Assembly: GCF_003287285.1 (NCBI RefSeq)
Contig: NZ_QMIG01000001.1
Location: forward strand, 124,001-188,000
Length of the DNA: 64,000 nucleotides
Source of the DNA: Phytoactinopolyspora halophila
GTDB lineage: Bacteria > Actinomycetota > Actinomycetes > Jiangellales > Jiangellaceae
Direction: 5' to 3'
Shown here one piece after another: positions 18,201-26,837 of this stretch (position 1 is the first letter of the stretch; each line of letters opens with the position of its first letter). The position numbers were made by a program, and so were the translations under genes. Below the pieces are notes generated by a model, which saw only the letters and a list, made by a program, of their open reading frames with translations, was not told the DNA's origin and made no database searches.

Positions 18201-18760
18201 TCCACTCCTTCCGCATGCCGTCCGGATGCGGATTCGCCGGGTCCGGCGTCGTCGTTCGAGGTCAGTGTCTGCCGAAGGCGGGTGAGGGCATCGTGGGATT
18301 GGCGCTTTACCGTGCCAGGGGCGATGCGCAAGATCTGGGCAACCTCACCCACCGGGCGATCCTCCACGAAGCGCAGCACGACGATGGCCCGCTGCTTCGC
18401 GCTCAATCCGCGCAACGCCTGCGCCAGGTCGAGCCGGTCGGCAGCACCGGCAACGGCGTCAGCAGCGTCCGGGCGAGCGGCACGCTCCGGCACGGAGTCC
18501 CTGGTTCGTTCCCATCTCCGCCACGGCCGCCGGGTCTCGTCGATGGCCTGCCGCGCCACGACGGTTCGCGCGTAGGCACCCGGATCGTGCGCGTCGTGCA
18601 CCCGGGGCCAGGCAACATACAACCGCTCCAGGGCGGCTTGCACCACGTCGTCGGCGCGCTGCCATTCCCCGCAGATGCCGTAGGCAAACCGGCGCAATCG
18701 GGTAAGTTCAGCCGCCACCAGCTCGGTGAACGACTCCTTCAGCTCCTCCCGCATGGACAC
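18197..18760 (-). CDS. RNA polymerase ECF sigma factor, SigE-family
   Basis: A 187-residue alternative sigma factor. Region 2 covers FTELVAAELTRLRRFAYGICGEWQRADDVVQAALERLYVAWPRV. Region 4 covers ALRGLSAKQRAIVVLRFVEDRPVGEVAQILRIAPGTVKRQSHDALTRLR. The start is GTG 18760 or ATG 18754; neither has a strong ribosome site. The downstream gene overlaps by ATGA and encodes the membrane partner. It is divergent from dhaK across about 230 bp that should hold both promoters. Confidence 0.92.
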   Translation of the reverse strand: MSMREELKESFTELVAAELTRLRRFAYGICGEWQRADDVVQAALERLYVAWPRVHDAHDPGAYARTVVARQAIDETRRPWRRWERTRDSVPERAARPDAADAVAGAADRLDLAQALRGLSAKQRAIVVLRFVEDRPVGEVAQILRIAPGTVKRQSHDALTRLRQTLTSNDDAGPGESASGRHAEGVE

Positions 18761-18990
18761 CGCCCGTCAACGCACTCCTGCTCGCATTCGCTGCCTTCCA
18801 CGATCTCGCCTCACCCCGTCGCACGGTCGGCGTCGCACTGTCACGAGGAGGACGTCTGACGGCCGCTCGTCGGTTGTGTCCGGAGCCGATCTTCTTCAGG
18901 GGCAAGGCGTAAGGTGTGCGGTACGTGCTGATGCCAGGCGACAGCAGCCGTTCCCCACACCCGTCGTCGAGACCTCGAGGTGGAGCGTCC

Positions 18991-19980
18991 ATGAAGAAGC
19001 TGATCAACTCCCCGGACACGGTCATTACCGACGCCCTGCGCGGCATGTCCGCAGCGCATCCCGGCCTGACTGTCGATGTCGAGAACCGCGTCATCTCCCG
19101 TGCTCAACGCGCGAGCGACAAGGTCGGGCTGGTCTCCGGTGGAGGTTCGGGACACGAGCCGCTGCACGGCGGGTACGTCGGCCATGGCATGCTCGACGCC
19201 GCCGTGCCCGGCGAGATCTACACGTCGCCGGTACCCGACCAGATCATCGCCGCCACGAAGGCTGCGAACGCTGACCGAGGCGTGCTTCATATCGTGAAGA
19301 ACTACACCGGAGATGTGCTCAACTTCCAGATGGCCGCGGAGCTCGCGGAGGACGAGGGCATCGACGTCGTGTCGGTGATCATGAACGACGACGTCGCCGT
19401 CGAGGATTCCACCCACACGGCGGGACGACGCGGCACGGGCGCGACGATCGTGGCCGAGAAGGTTGCCGGCGCTGCAGCGGAGGAGGGCGCAGACCTGGAA
19501 ACGGTGGCTCGGATCGCCACCGAGGTGAACGAGCGCTCGCGCTCCTTCGGAATCGCACTGCACGCCGGCACCGTGCCCTCCGCTGGCAGGCCCGGATTCG
19601 AGCTCGCTGACGACGAGGTCGAGCTCGGGGTCGGCATTCACGGCGAGCCCGGACGGGAGCGCGGCACGTTCGGCCCTGCTCGCGACCTGGTGTCATATGC
19701 CCTGGACGCCATTCACGCCGATCTCTCGATCTCCGACGAGGTTCTCCTCATCCTGAACGGCCAGGGGGCCACGCCATTGATCGAACTCTACGGCGCGTTC
19801 GCCGAGGCCAGCGCATGGCTCGGCGGCCACGGCGCCGCCATGGTCCGCAGCCTGGTCGGCAACTACATCACCAGCCTCGATCAGGCCGGGTTCTCGATCA
19901 CCGTCACATCGCTCACCGACGAGCTCAGACGGCTGTGGGATGCACCTGTCAGTACGCCGGCGCTGCGGTGGGGGGTCTGA
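18991..19980 (+). CDS. dhaK: Dihydroxyacetone kinase subunit DhaK
   Basis: Substrate-binding subunit of PTS-dependent dihydroxyacetone kinase, 329 residues. It has KVGLVSGGGSGHEPLHGG (45-61) for the phosphate/hydroxyacetone pocket, and GVGIHGEPG with His217, corresponding in position to the E. coli covalent His218. ATG 18991 is chosen over 18916 since homology starts there (MKKLINSPD) and GGTGGAG precedes it. It heads the dhaKLM operon. The activity makes dihydroxyacetone phosphate from dihydroxyacetone, usually downstream of glycerol use. Confidence 0.96.
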   Translation: MKKLINSPDTVITDALRGMSAAHPGLTVDVENRVISRAQRASDKVGLVSGGGSGHEPLHGGYVGHGMLDAAVPGEIYTSPVPDQIIAATKAANADRGVLHIVKNYTGDVLNFQMAAELAEDEGIDVVSVIMNDDVAVEDSTHTAGRRGTGATIVAEKVAGAAAEEGADLETVARIATEVNERSRSFGIALHAGTVPSAGRPGFELADDEVELGVGIHGEPGRERGTFGPARDLVSYALDAIHADLSISDEVLLILNGQGATPLIELYGAFAEASAWLGGHGAAMVRSLVGNYITSLDQAGFSITVTSLTDELRRLWDAPVSTPALRWGV

Positions 19981-19982
19981 TC

Positions 19983-20609
19983 GTGAATCTGGACGCGACA
20001 ACGGCGCGCGCGTGGATCGTCCGCGTTGCCGAGCTCATCCATGCCAACGAGCAACGCCTAACCGACCTGGACGCCACCATCGGCGACGGCGACCACGGCG
20101 CCAATATGCAGCGGGGTGTGGCCGCCGCGGTGGCGTCGCTGGAGGAGCAGGAGCCGGAGGACGCCGGCAAGGTCCTCAACTCGACCGGACGAGAGCTGAT
20201 CAGCAAGACCGGCGGCGCGTCGGGGCCGCTCTACGGGACCGGCTTCCGGCGGGCCGGCAAGGAACTGGGCGATGAGGTCGACGTCCAGGCGGTCGCCCGC
20301 GCGCTCGAAGCCATGTTGCGAAGTATCGAGGAACTCGGGGGCGCCACCCAGGAAGAGAAGACGATCGTCGACGCCCTGGCTCCGGCAGTCGCGGCATTCC
20401 AGGAGACGTCCGGACAGGGCGGTGACCTCCACGCCGCCGCCTCGGCCGCGGCCGAGGCCGCCGAACGTGGAGCTGCGGCGACGATACCGTTACAAGCACG
20501 CAAGGGACGCGCCAGCTACCTCGGTGAACGCAGCATCGGCCACGAGGATCCCGGCGCCGCGTCCACCGCGCTCATCATCCGCGCACTCGCCGATGTGACG
20601 GCCCCATGA
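19983..20609 (+). CDS. dhaL: Dihydroxyacetone kinase subunit DhaL (ADP-binding)
   Basis: A 208-residue helical-barrel subunit that keeps ADP bound as a cofactor and passes phosphate from DhaM to the substrate on DhaK. The signature LDATIGDGDHGANMQRG supplies the magnesium-binding aspartates. Further conserved blocks are SKTGGASGPLYGT, TSGQGGDLHAAASAA and GRASYLGERSIGHEDPGA. GTG 19983 starts 2 nt after the dhaK stop, with GGGGGGT upstream. It overlaps dhaM by ATGA. Confidence 0.95.
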   Translation: MNLDATTARAWIVRVAELIHANEQRLTDLDATIGDGDHGANMQRGVAAAVASLEEQEPEDAGKVLNSTGRELISKTGGASGPLYGTGFRRAGKELGDEVDVQAVARALEAMLRSIEELGGATQEEKTIVDALAPAVAAFQETSGQGGDLHAAASAAAEAAERGAAATIPLQARKGRASYLGERSIGHEDPGAASTALIIRALADVTAP

Positions 20610-20998
20610 GCGTGGGAATCGTCCTGGTCTCGCACAGCCCCGCGCTCGCGTCGGCCACCGTCGAAATGGCTCGTACGCTCGCCGGACCCGGGGTGTCGAT
20701 AGCACCGGCCGGTGGAACTGCGGACGGCGAGGTCGGCACGAGCATCGACGTGATCCGCAACGCCATCGCGGACGCGGACGCCGGCCGCGGCGTCGTGGTC
20801 CTCATGGACATGGGCAGCTCCGTCCTCACTGCCAAGACGCTGCTCGAGGACCTCGAGGACGGCGAGCCCCAGCTGCGCCTCGCCGACGCCCCCTTCGTGG
20901 AGGGCACGGTGGCAGCAGCTGTCCTGGCATCGACCGGTGCCGAGCTGGAATCGGTCGCCCGAAGTGCGGAAGAAGCGTGGAGCATGCGCAAGCTGTGA
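20606..20998 (+). CDS. dhaM: PTS phosphocarrier subunit DhaM (EIIA-man-like)
   Basis: A 130-residue EIIA-mannose-type domain that carries phosphate from PTS HPr to DhaL. The active histidine is His10 in GIVLVSHSPALA. GGTADGEVGTSIDVI and VVVLMDMGSSVLTAKTLLEDL are typical blocks. It is the short single-domain form, without the fused HPr and EI-like domains of the E. coli protein, so general PTS proteins must feed it. It overlaps dhaL by 4 nt. A strong hairpin follows. Confidence 0.95.
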   Translation: MSVGIVLVSHSPALASATVEMARTLAGPGVSIAPAGGTADGEVGTSIDVIRNAIADADAGRGVVVLMDMGSSVLTAKTLLEDLEDGEPQLRLADAPFVEGTVAAAVLASTGAELESVARSAEEAWSMRKL

Positions 20999-21033
20999 GG
21001 TGGCGAGCCCGTCCCTCGTTGGGCCGCCACCTC
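20997..21033. terminator. Hairpin terminator between dhaM and the DUF3039 gene
   Basis: GAGGTGGCG and CGCCACCTC pair around an inner AGCCC/GGGC stem. It overlaps the dhaM stop codon region and lies 11 nt from the end of the convergent DUF3039 gene, so it may serve both directions. Confidence 0.6.
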
Positions 21034-21043
21034 CGGGGGACGG

Positions 21044-21286
21044 TCAGTCGTCGTCACCTGGGCGCATCTTTTCCCACTTCTCCTTGCACGCGGGGCAGAC
21101 CGGGTACTTCTCCGGATCCCTGCTGGGCACCCAGACCTTGCCACACAGCGCGATCACTGGCGTGCCGTTGATCATCGCCTCGGCCAGCTTGTCCTTGGGC
21201 ACGTAGTGCGAGAACCGCTCACGATCACCATCTTCGGGACGCGTGTCGGTGCGCGGTTCCTCGATGGTTTCGGTTCCAGGGCTCAT
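21044..21286 (-). CDS. DUF3039 domain protein
   Basis: An 80-residue actinobacterial protein of unknown function. The C-terminal half has FSHYVPKDKLAEAMINGTPVIALCGKVWVPSRD, then YPVCPACKEKWEKM, giving a likely zinc site (one CG plus CPAC). ATG 21286 is taken, since upstream in-frame codons do not resemble the family; GAAGG lies about 12 nt before it. In related genomes DUF3039 genes are often near the SF2 helicase found here at 24364; the desaturase and MFS genes lie between them in this window. Confidence 0.8.
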   Translation of the reverse strand: MSPGTETIEEPRTDTRPEDGDRERFSHYVPKDKLAEAMINGTPVIALCGKVWVPSRDPEKYPVCPACKEKWEKMRPGDDD

Positions 21287-21328
21287 CTGCGTGTTCACCC
21301 TTCCCAGTCTACGCATCCTCCGATGCGG

Positions 21329-22453
21329 TCACGTGCGAAGCTGATTCGCCAGCGGACACTGGAACGGATCCCGGGCGGCGAGTCCCACCCGATTGAGATA
21401 CGCCACGACGTTTCCGAATGCCTCGAACAGGCCCACCTCTGTGTATCGGATGCCATGCTCCGCGCAGTGCGCACGGACGATGTGGCGGACCCGGCGAAGA
21501 TTGGGACGGGCCATGTTCGGGAAGAGGTGGTGCTCGATCTGACGGTTCAAGCCACCCATCGCGATATCCATGAACCAACCACCCCGGATGTTGCGGGACG
21601 TCAGCACCTGACGCTGCAGGAAATCGACCTTCTCGTCGTGCCCGACGATACGCATGCCGATGTGGTTAGTCGCGAACGAGGCACCCAGGCACAGGCCGAA
21701 CAGCGCCATCTGGATGCCCAAAAAGGCGGCGGCCTTACCCGCAGGAAGGAAGATGAAGAGTACCGCCAGGTACCCGCCGAGCCGGAGGGTGATGAACGAC
21801 GCCTCCCACCAGCGATGTGTCATGTTTTTGCGCTGGAACAACGTCTGGATACTGGCGACGTGCAGGGCCAATCCCTCGAGCAGGAGCAGGGGAAAGAAGT
21901 AGTACCCCTGCCGGCTCGTCAATTTGGACCCGAGGCTGCCCCTGCTCTGCGCCGCAGAGGGGGTGAAAGCGAATGCCCCCGGATTGATGTCCGGGTCGGC
22001 GCCCTCCTTGTTGGGATTGCCATGATGCCGGTTGTGCTTGGACATCCACCACCCATAGCTCAGACCGGTGAACAGGCCCGATATCACGCGTGAAGTCCAT
22101 GCGTTCCACCGGTGGGACGCGAAGATCTGCCGGTGCGCGGCGTCGTGCCCGAGGAAGCCGAACTGGGCGAGAATCACTCCTAGGGCGGCAGCGAGCAGAA
22201 GCTGGAACCACGAGTTACCGAGGAATCCGAAACCCACCCAGATCGCAGCGAATCCGAGCACGGTCCCAATGATCATGGTCCAGTAGTACCCGTAACGTCG
22301 TTCGAGCAAGCCAAGAGATCGTACTCGTCGGGAGAGCTCGGCGTACGCGCTAACGTGGCGTTCCTGCCGGGTGCCCGCCGCCGAGCTGGCGCGTGTTTCG
22401 TGGGCTGGCTGAGATTCCACATACCCGTGCGAATCGGCATGCGAGGTGGTCAT
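21329..22453 (-). CDS. Membrane fatty acid desaturase
   Basis: Di-iron acyl desaturase of 374 residues that inserts double bonds into membrane lipid acyl chains. Three histidine boxes are clear: HDAAH, HNRHHG and QIEHH. Four or so membrane segments flank them (MIIGTVLGFAAIWVGFGFLG, FQLLLAAALGVILAQFGF, YLAVLFIFLPAGKAAAFLG). ATG 22453 (MTTSHADSHG) is chosen for the AAGGTG 8 nt upstream. The QIEHH box with Gln resembles front-end desaturases, but there is no cytochrome b5 domain. Region selectivity is unknown. Confidence 0.93.
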   Translation of the reverse strand: MTTSHADSHGYVESQPAHETRASSAAGTRQERHVSAYAELSRRVRSLGLLERRYGYYWTMIIGTVLGFAAIWVGFGFLGNSWFQLLLAAALGVILAQFGFLGHDAAHRQIFASHRWNAWTSRVISGLFTGLSYGWWMSKHNRHHGNPNKEGADPDINPGAFAFTPSAAQSRGSLGSKLTSRQGYYFFPLLLLEGLALHVASIQTLFQRKNMTHRWWEASFITLRLGGYLAVLFIFLPAGKAAAFLGIQMALFGLCLGASFATNHIGMRIVGHDEKVDFLQRQVLTSRNIRGGWFMDIAMGGLNRQIEHHLFPNMARPNLRRVRHIVRAHCAEHGIRYTEVGLFEAFGNVVAYLNRVGLAARDPFQCPLANQLRT

Positions 22454-22773
22454 GTGAAGTTCACCTTTGATCGCTCGAAACAATCCTTCGAACGCTGAAT
22501 GTCAAGAGACCTGCTTGCCAGGCGCAGGAAACTACGGCACTTGCGTCACGAGGGGATGTGCTGCATGTGGCCCTGTTTCTGCCACGTCCTCCGGATTGGC
22601 GCTGGCCCGTCTCGGTTGAATCGCCATCCAATCATGCGCCTCAACATTCAGAATATCCGAAAGGTCCGCCCCATCGCACAAACACGGGCCGGCTACCCGC
22701 ACGCACGAGGTCCGCTTTGCCACATGACCAATGACGACCGGCACCCGGACTGTCGCGCCGACATGAGCGTACA
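22454..22773. other. Intergenic region, no gene seen
   Basis: About 320 bp of lower GC than its surroundings, between divergent desaturase and MFS genes. A 96-codon open frame on the plus strand has no coding-type codon bias and a Cys/His/Arg-rich composition, so it is not called. The region should carry both promoters. Confidence 0.5.
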
Positions 22774-22779
22774 TACCAT
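22774..22779 (+). promoter_or_regulatory. Leaderless promoter -10 box of MFS gene
   Basis: TACCAT ends 6 nt before ATG 22786 and no Shine-Dalgarno sequence is present, which fits a leaderless transcript. Confidence 0.55.
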
Positions 22780-22785
22780 TTACTC

Positions 22786-24243
22786 ATGACGCCGACGCCG
22801 GAGCCCTCCACCCCGACCACCGGCATCCTCGGCTCCACCTACCGAAAGCTGACGATGGGCATCGTTGCCACGGTCTCGTTCATTGCATTCGAGGCGATGG
22901 CGGTGGCCACGGCCATGCCCAAGGCCGTACCCGACCTCGACGGCATGGAGCTGTACGCCTTCGCGTTCTCCAGCTTCTTCACGACAAGCCTGCTCGCCCT
23001 CGTCGTCTCCGGCGAGATCTGCGACCGGCGCGGCCCCAAGCTGCCCATCCTCATCGGCGCCACGACATTCGCGGCCGGCCTCCTGCTCGCCGGTGGCGCG
23101 CGGGCCATGTGGCCGTTCCTCGCCGGCCGGGCCACCCAGGGTTTCGGAGCCGGCATGGTGATCGTCGCGCTCTACGTCACCGTCGGCCGTTCCTACGACG
23201 AGCACCGGCGACCCCGCGTGTTCGCCGCCATGTCCGCCGCATGGGTGCTGCCATCCATCGTCGGACCACTGGTCGCCGGATTGCTCGCCGACCACGCGTC
23301 GTGGCGATGGGTCTTTCTCGGGCTCGCCCCGTTCGTCCTGCTCCCGATCACCCTGATGCTTCCGTCGGTCCGCGCCATCGACGGGCCACCCGCGTCCGGA
23401 CCCGTCATCAGGAAACGACGGGTGCCGCTCGCCTTTGCTGCCGCCCTGGCTATGGGCCTGCTGCAATATGCCGGAACCCGCGCGGACGTTCTCGCGCTGG
23501 TGTTGTGCGGCGTCGCCGCCGTCCTCTTGATACCCAGCGTTCCCAAGCTGCTGCCCATCGGCGCCCTCCGGCTGAGACGGGGGTTACCCACCGTCGTCGT
23601 CATGCGCGGGATTCTCGCCGGATCGTTCTTCGGTGCCGAAGCGTTCCTGCCCCTGATACTCGTCGCCGAGCGCGGCCTTTCCTCGACGCTTGCCGGCCTG
23701 TCGCTCACCGGAGGCGCGCTGGGCTGGGTCCTGGGAGCGTGGTACCAGGGCAGGTCCACGACGAGCGTGCCACGCCACCTCCTCGTCCGGGTCGGTTGCG
23801 GTATCGTCGCCACCGCGATCGCCTGCCTCGCCCTGATACTCATCCCGTTCGTGCCCGCAGCCACGGCGGCCGTCGTGTGGACTCTCGGCGCCGTGGGGAT
23901 GGGCATGGCGATGGCCAGTGTCAGCGTCCTGCTGTTCCAGCTATCTCCACCGGAGGAGCACGGGACGAACTCGGCAGCCCTGCAGATGTGCGACAACCTC
24001 GGAACCATCACCTTCGTCGGCCTCGCCGGCGCCATCTTCGGCTCCGCGCACAGCGTCGAGCACACGGCCGCACCGCAGGCGACGACAGGGGCGTCGACGT
24101 GGACCTATCTGGTGATCCTCGGCATCATGGCCGCGCTGGCCGCATTCGGGTCCTGGGCTGCCGGGAGGGTCCGGCCGCAGGCGGCACACCACGACGGCCC
24201 GGCCACCACCGCCACATCGGCGGCTCCGCACGTCGGTTCTTGA
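22786..24243 (+). CDS. MFS drug exporter, DHA2-like
   Basis: Major-facilitator efflux protein of 485 residues with about 14 predicted membrane segments. Motif A appears as SGEICDRRGPKLPILIG after TM2, and the motif C-like stretch AAWVLPSIVGPLVAGLLAD marks antiporters. The N- and C-terminal tails are cytoplasmic and low in complexity. A leaderless promoter box fixes the start. It is divergent from the desaturase gene. Substrate unknown; multidrug export is the family default. Confidence 0.88.
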   Translation: MTPTPEPSTPTTGILGSTYRKLTMGIVATVSFIAFEAMAVATAMPKAVPDLDGMELYAFAFSSFFTTSLLALVVSGEICDRRGPKLPILIGATTFAAGLLLAGGARAMWPFLAGRATQGFGAGMVIVALYVTVGRSYDEHRRPRVFAAMSAAWVLPSIVGPLVAGLLADHASWRWVFLGLAPFVLLPITLMLPSVRAIDGPPASGPVIRKRRVPLAFAAALAMGLLQYAGTRADVLALVLCGVAAVLLIPSVPKLLPIGALRLRRGLPTVVVMRGILAGSFFGAEAFLPLILVAERGLSSTLAGLSLTGGALGWVLGAWYQGRSTTSVPRHLLVRVGCGIVATAIACLALILIPFVPAATAAVVWTLGAVGMGMAMASVSVLLFQLSPPEEHGTNSAALQMCDNLGTITFVGLAGAIFGSAHSVEHTAAPQATTGASTWTYLVILGIMAALAAFGSWAAGRVRPQAAHHDGPATTATSAAPHVGS

Positions 24244-24363
24244 CCTGTCGGTGCCGGCGGCTAAGGTCGTTGACGCGCCCGGTTCGCTGGATCGCGGGAC
24301 CTCGCCGATGACGCAGCGGGTCGGGCCTTGCTGTGTCCGGAGCCGACCGATATCGGGAGCCGT

Positions 24364-26178
24364 GTGAGTACCTCCGCCGCCGAACATCTGCCTCCGGCCT
24401 ATCCCGCCCGCGCGCCGTGGGGTACGGCAGGACGCCTGCGCGCCTGGCAGCAGGCAGCACTCGACGACTATCTCTCCCGAGCACCCAAGGACTACCTGGC
24501 CGTCGCGACACCCGGGGCGGGGAAGACCACGTTCGCCTTGCGCGTCGCCGCCGAGCTGCTCGCGGCCCGGGTGGTTCACCAGCTCACCATCGTCACCCCG
24601 ACCGAACACCTCAAGCGCCAGTGGGCCGACGCCGCCGACCGCGTGGGCATCACCGTCGACCCCGCGTTCTCCGGGAAGAAGGCGCGGACCAGCCGGGACT
24701 ACACGGGGGTGGCCGTCACATACGCGGGTGTGGCGTCGCACCCGATGCTGCACCGCGCTCGCTGCGAGAACCGCCGCACGCTTGTGGTCCTCGACGAGGT
24801 ACACCATGCTGGGGACTCGCTGTCCTGGGGCGACGCGGTACGAGAGGCCTTCGATCCCGCCACCCGGCGGCTGTCACTCACCGGGACACCGTTCCGCACC
24901 GACATCAATCCCATCCCGTTCGTCACCTACGTTCCCGACGACGACGGCCTGCAGCACAGCGCCGCAGATTACACGTACGGATATGCCGACGCGCTGCGCG
25001 ACGGTGTGGTGCGGCCGGTGCTGTTCATGGCCTACTCCGGCGAGATGCGCTGGCGCACCCGGGCGGGCGACGAGGTCGCCGCCCAGCTCGGCGAGCCACT
25101 CACCAAAGACCAGACGGCACAGGCGTGGCGCACCGCCCTGGATCCCGAGGGTGATTGGATTCCCGCCGTGCTGCGCTCGGCGGACACTCGCCTGACTGAG
25201 GTACGCCGGCACGTGCCCGACGCCGGTGGGCTGGTGATCGCCACCGACCAGGAACACGCTCGCGCGTACGGGCGTCTGCTCGCCCGGATCAGCGGGGAGC
25301 GCCCCACCATCGTGCTGTCCGACGAGCCCCGGGCCTCGAAGAAGATCGCCGAGTTCGCGAAGAACCACGATCGTTGGATGGTGGCGGTGCGGATGGTGTC
25401 CGAAGGCGTGGACATTCCACGGCTCGCCGTCGGGGTGTACGCCACCGCCACCCAGACACCGCTCTTCTTCGCCCAGGCGGTCGGCCGGTTCGTGCGCGCG
25501 CGCAAGCGCGGGGAAACTGCCTCCATCTTCCTTCCCACGGTGCCGTCCCTCCTCTCCTTCGCCAACGAGATGGAGACCTCGCGAGAGCACGTGCTCGGCA
25601 AGACGACCTCACCCGACGACGATCCCGGCGCCGCGGAAGAGGAACTGATCGCTGCCGCGCAGCGGGAAGAGAGCGGCCCGGAGGAGGCCGCATCGTTCGA
25701 AGCGCTCGGCTCCGACGCGTCGTTCGACCGCGTGCTCTACGACGGCGGCGAGTTCGGCACGCAGGCCCAGGCCGGATCCGCCGAGGAGGCGGACTACCTC
25801 GGCATTCCCGGATTGCTGGAGCCCCACCAGGTGTCCGCGCTGCTGCGCCGCCGACAAGCCGAGCAGCAGGCCGAGCGCGCCCGGGACAAGGCATCCGGAA
25901 CCGGCGATGCCGACCGCGGCGACCCCGCGGAGTCCACGCAAGGTGGCGGCCACGAGGAGACCAAACGCAGCGTCCCCGAACACGAGCGGATCGCGATGCT
26001 GCGCCGCGAGCTCAACGGGCTCGTCGGCGCGTGGCACCACCGGACCGGAAAGCCGCACGGCGTCATCCATACCGAGCTGCGCAAGACCTGCGGCGGGCCT
26101 CCGGCCGCGCAGGCCACGGCAGACGAGATCCAGGAACGAATCGACACCATCCGGGCCTGGGCCAGCACGCACCGCTGA
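24364..26178 (+). CDS. Superfamily 2 DNA/RNA helicase (DEAD/DEAH type)
   Basis: A 604-residue helicase. Motif I is TPGAGKTT (49-56), motif II LDEVHHAG, motif III SLTGTPFR, and the C-terminal RecA domain has MVSEGVDIPRLAVGVYATA and AQAVGRFVRARKRGE (motif VI). Residues about 420-560 are an acidic, variable linker, and the final ~60 residues form a small helical domain (LNGLVGAWHHRTGKPHGVIH). GTG 24364 has GGGAG upstream. By family it resembles the conserved actinobacterial helicase linked to DUF3039; its substrate is unknown. Confidence 0.9.
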   Translation: MSTSAAEHLPPAYPARAPWGTAGRLRAWQQAALDDYLSRAPKDYLAVATPGAGKTTFALRVAAELLAARVVHQLTIVTPTEHLKRQWADAADRVGITVDPAFSGKKARTSRDYTGVAVTYAGVASHPMLHRARCENRRTLVVLDEVHHAGDSLSWGDAVREAFDPATRRLSLTGTPFRTDINPIPFVTYVPDDDGLQHSAADYTYGYADALRDGVVRPVLFMAYSGEMRWRTRAGDEVAAQLGEPLTKDQTAQAWRTALDPEGDWIPAVLRSADTRLTEVRRHVPDAGGLVIATDQEHARAYGRLLARISGERPTIVLSDEPRASKKIAEFAKNHDRWMVAVRMVSEGVDIPRLAVGVYATATQTPLFFAQAVGRFVRARKRGETASIFLPTVPSLLSFANEMETSREHVLGKTTSPDDDPGAAEEELIAAAQREESGPEEAASFEALGSDASFDRVLYDGGEFGTQAQAGSAEEADYLGIPGLLEPHQVSALLRRRQAEQQAERARDKASGTGDADRGDPAESTQGGGHEETKRSVPEHERIAMLRRELNGLVGAWHHRTGKPHGVIHTELRKTCGGPPAAQATADEIQERIDTIRAWASTHR

Positions 26179-26193
26179 CGTGGGGCCACCCTC

Positions 26194-26261
26194 ACTTCTT
26201 GGGCCTGCGGAACGTCCAGGATGGCGTCTCGGGCGCTGGACGTTCCGCGGGCCCAAGAAGT
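26194..26261. repeat. Palindromic repeat class A, copy 1
   Basis: 26-bp arms with one mismatch (left arm begins ACTTCTTGGGCC and ends GGAACGTCCAG) and a 16-nt loop. It lies between the convergent helicase and yqgE genes. The same arm design recurs at 60563-60628. It could serve as a terminator, but the shared arm sequence marks it as a repeat family. Confidence 0.8.
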
Positions 26262-26267
26262 CGCGAG

Positions 26268-26822
26268 CTAGTTCAGGCTCGGGTCTTCGGGGAAGGTGGA
26301 CACGAGAGCGAGATCGCCACCTTCACGATGCAGCACGGTGCGCCACAGCTCCGTCGCATCCGCCCGGAACGCGTCGCCCGGTTGCGCGTCCAGCACGTAC
26401 CAGGAGCCCTCGTCGATCTCGCTCTCCAGCTGGTCCGGCGACCAACCGGCGTATCCCGAGAACACCCGCAGCCCGCTCACACCCTGCTCGACCACTTCCA
26501 CCGGGGTGTCGAGATCGACGAGCCCGACCTGGGGCGTGATCCGGCGCACTCCCAAAGGCTCGGACTCGGCGTCGACGAAGACGAGGGCGAGCGCGCTTTC
26601 CGGACTGACCGGGCCACCGTCGAAGATGACGGCGGGATCCGAGGCGACGTGCGTCCATTCCGGAAGCATGCTGTCCACCGGCACGTCGGTGGGACGATTC
26701 ACGACGACGCCGAGGGCGCCGTCGTCGTCATGAGAGAGCATGAGGATGACCGCTCTGTCGAACGCTGATTCGCGTAGCAGCGGAGTGGCCACTAGCAGGT
26801 GGCCGACCAGGGAAACCGGCAT
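26268..26822 (-). CDS. YqgE/AlgH family protein (UPF0301)
   Basis: A 184-residue conserved cytoplasmic protein of unknown biochemical role. Hallmarks are GHLLVATPLLRESAFDRAVILMLSHDDDGALGVVVNRP and FDGGPVSPESALALVF, followed by RVFSGYAGWSPDQLESEI. The length fits the family. It starts 15 nt after the stop of the malic enzyme gene, so the two may be co-transcribed. No enzymatic residues can be assigned. Confidence 0.9.
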   Translation of the reverse strand: MPVSLVGHLLVATPLLRESAFDRAVILMLSHDDDGALGVVVNRPTDVPVDSMLPEWTHVASDPAVIFDGGPVSPESALALVFVDAESEPLGVRRITPQVGLVDLDTPVEVVEQGVSGLRVFSGYAGWSPDQLESEIDEGSWYVLDAQPGDAFRADATELWRTVLHREGGDLALVSTFPEDPSLN

Positions 26823-26837
26823 GGCGTCTGGGGATTC

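Noticed and set aside
22499-22789. A 96-codon open frame between the desaturase and MFS genes
   Set aside because: It lacks G/C third-position bias, is Cys/His/Arg-rich, and overlaps the MFS start and its promoter box.
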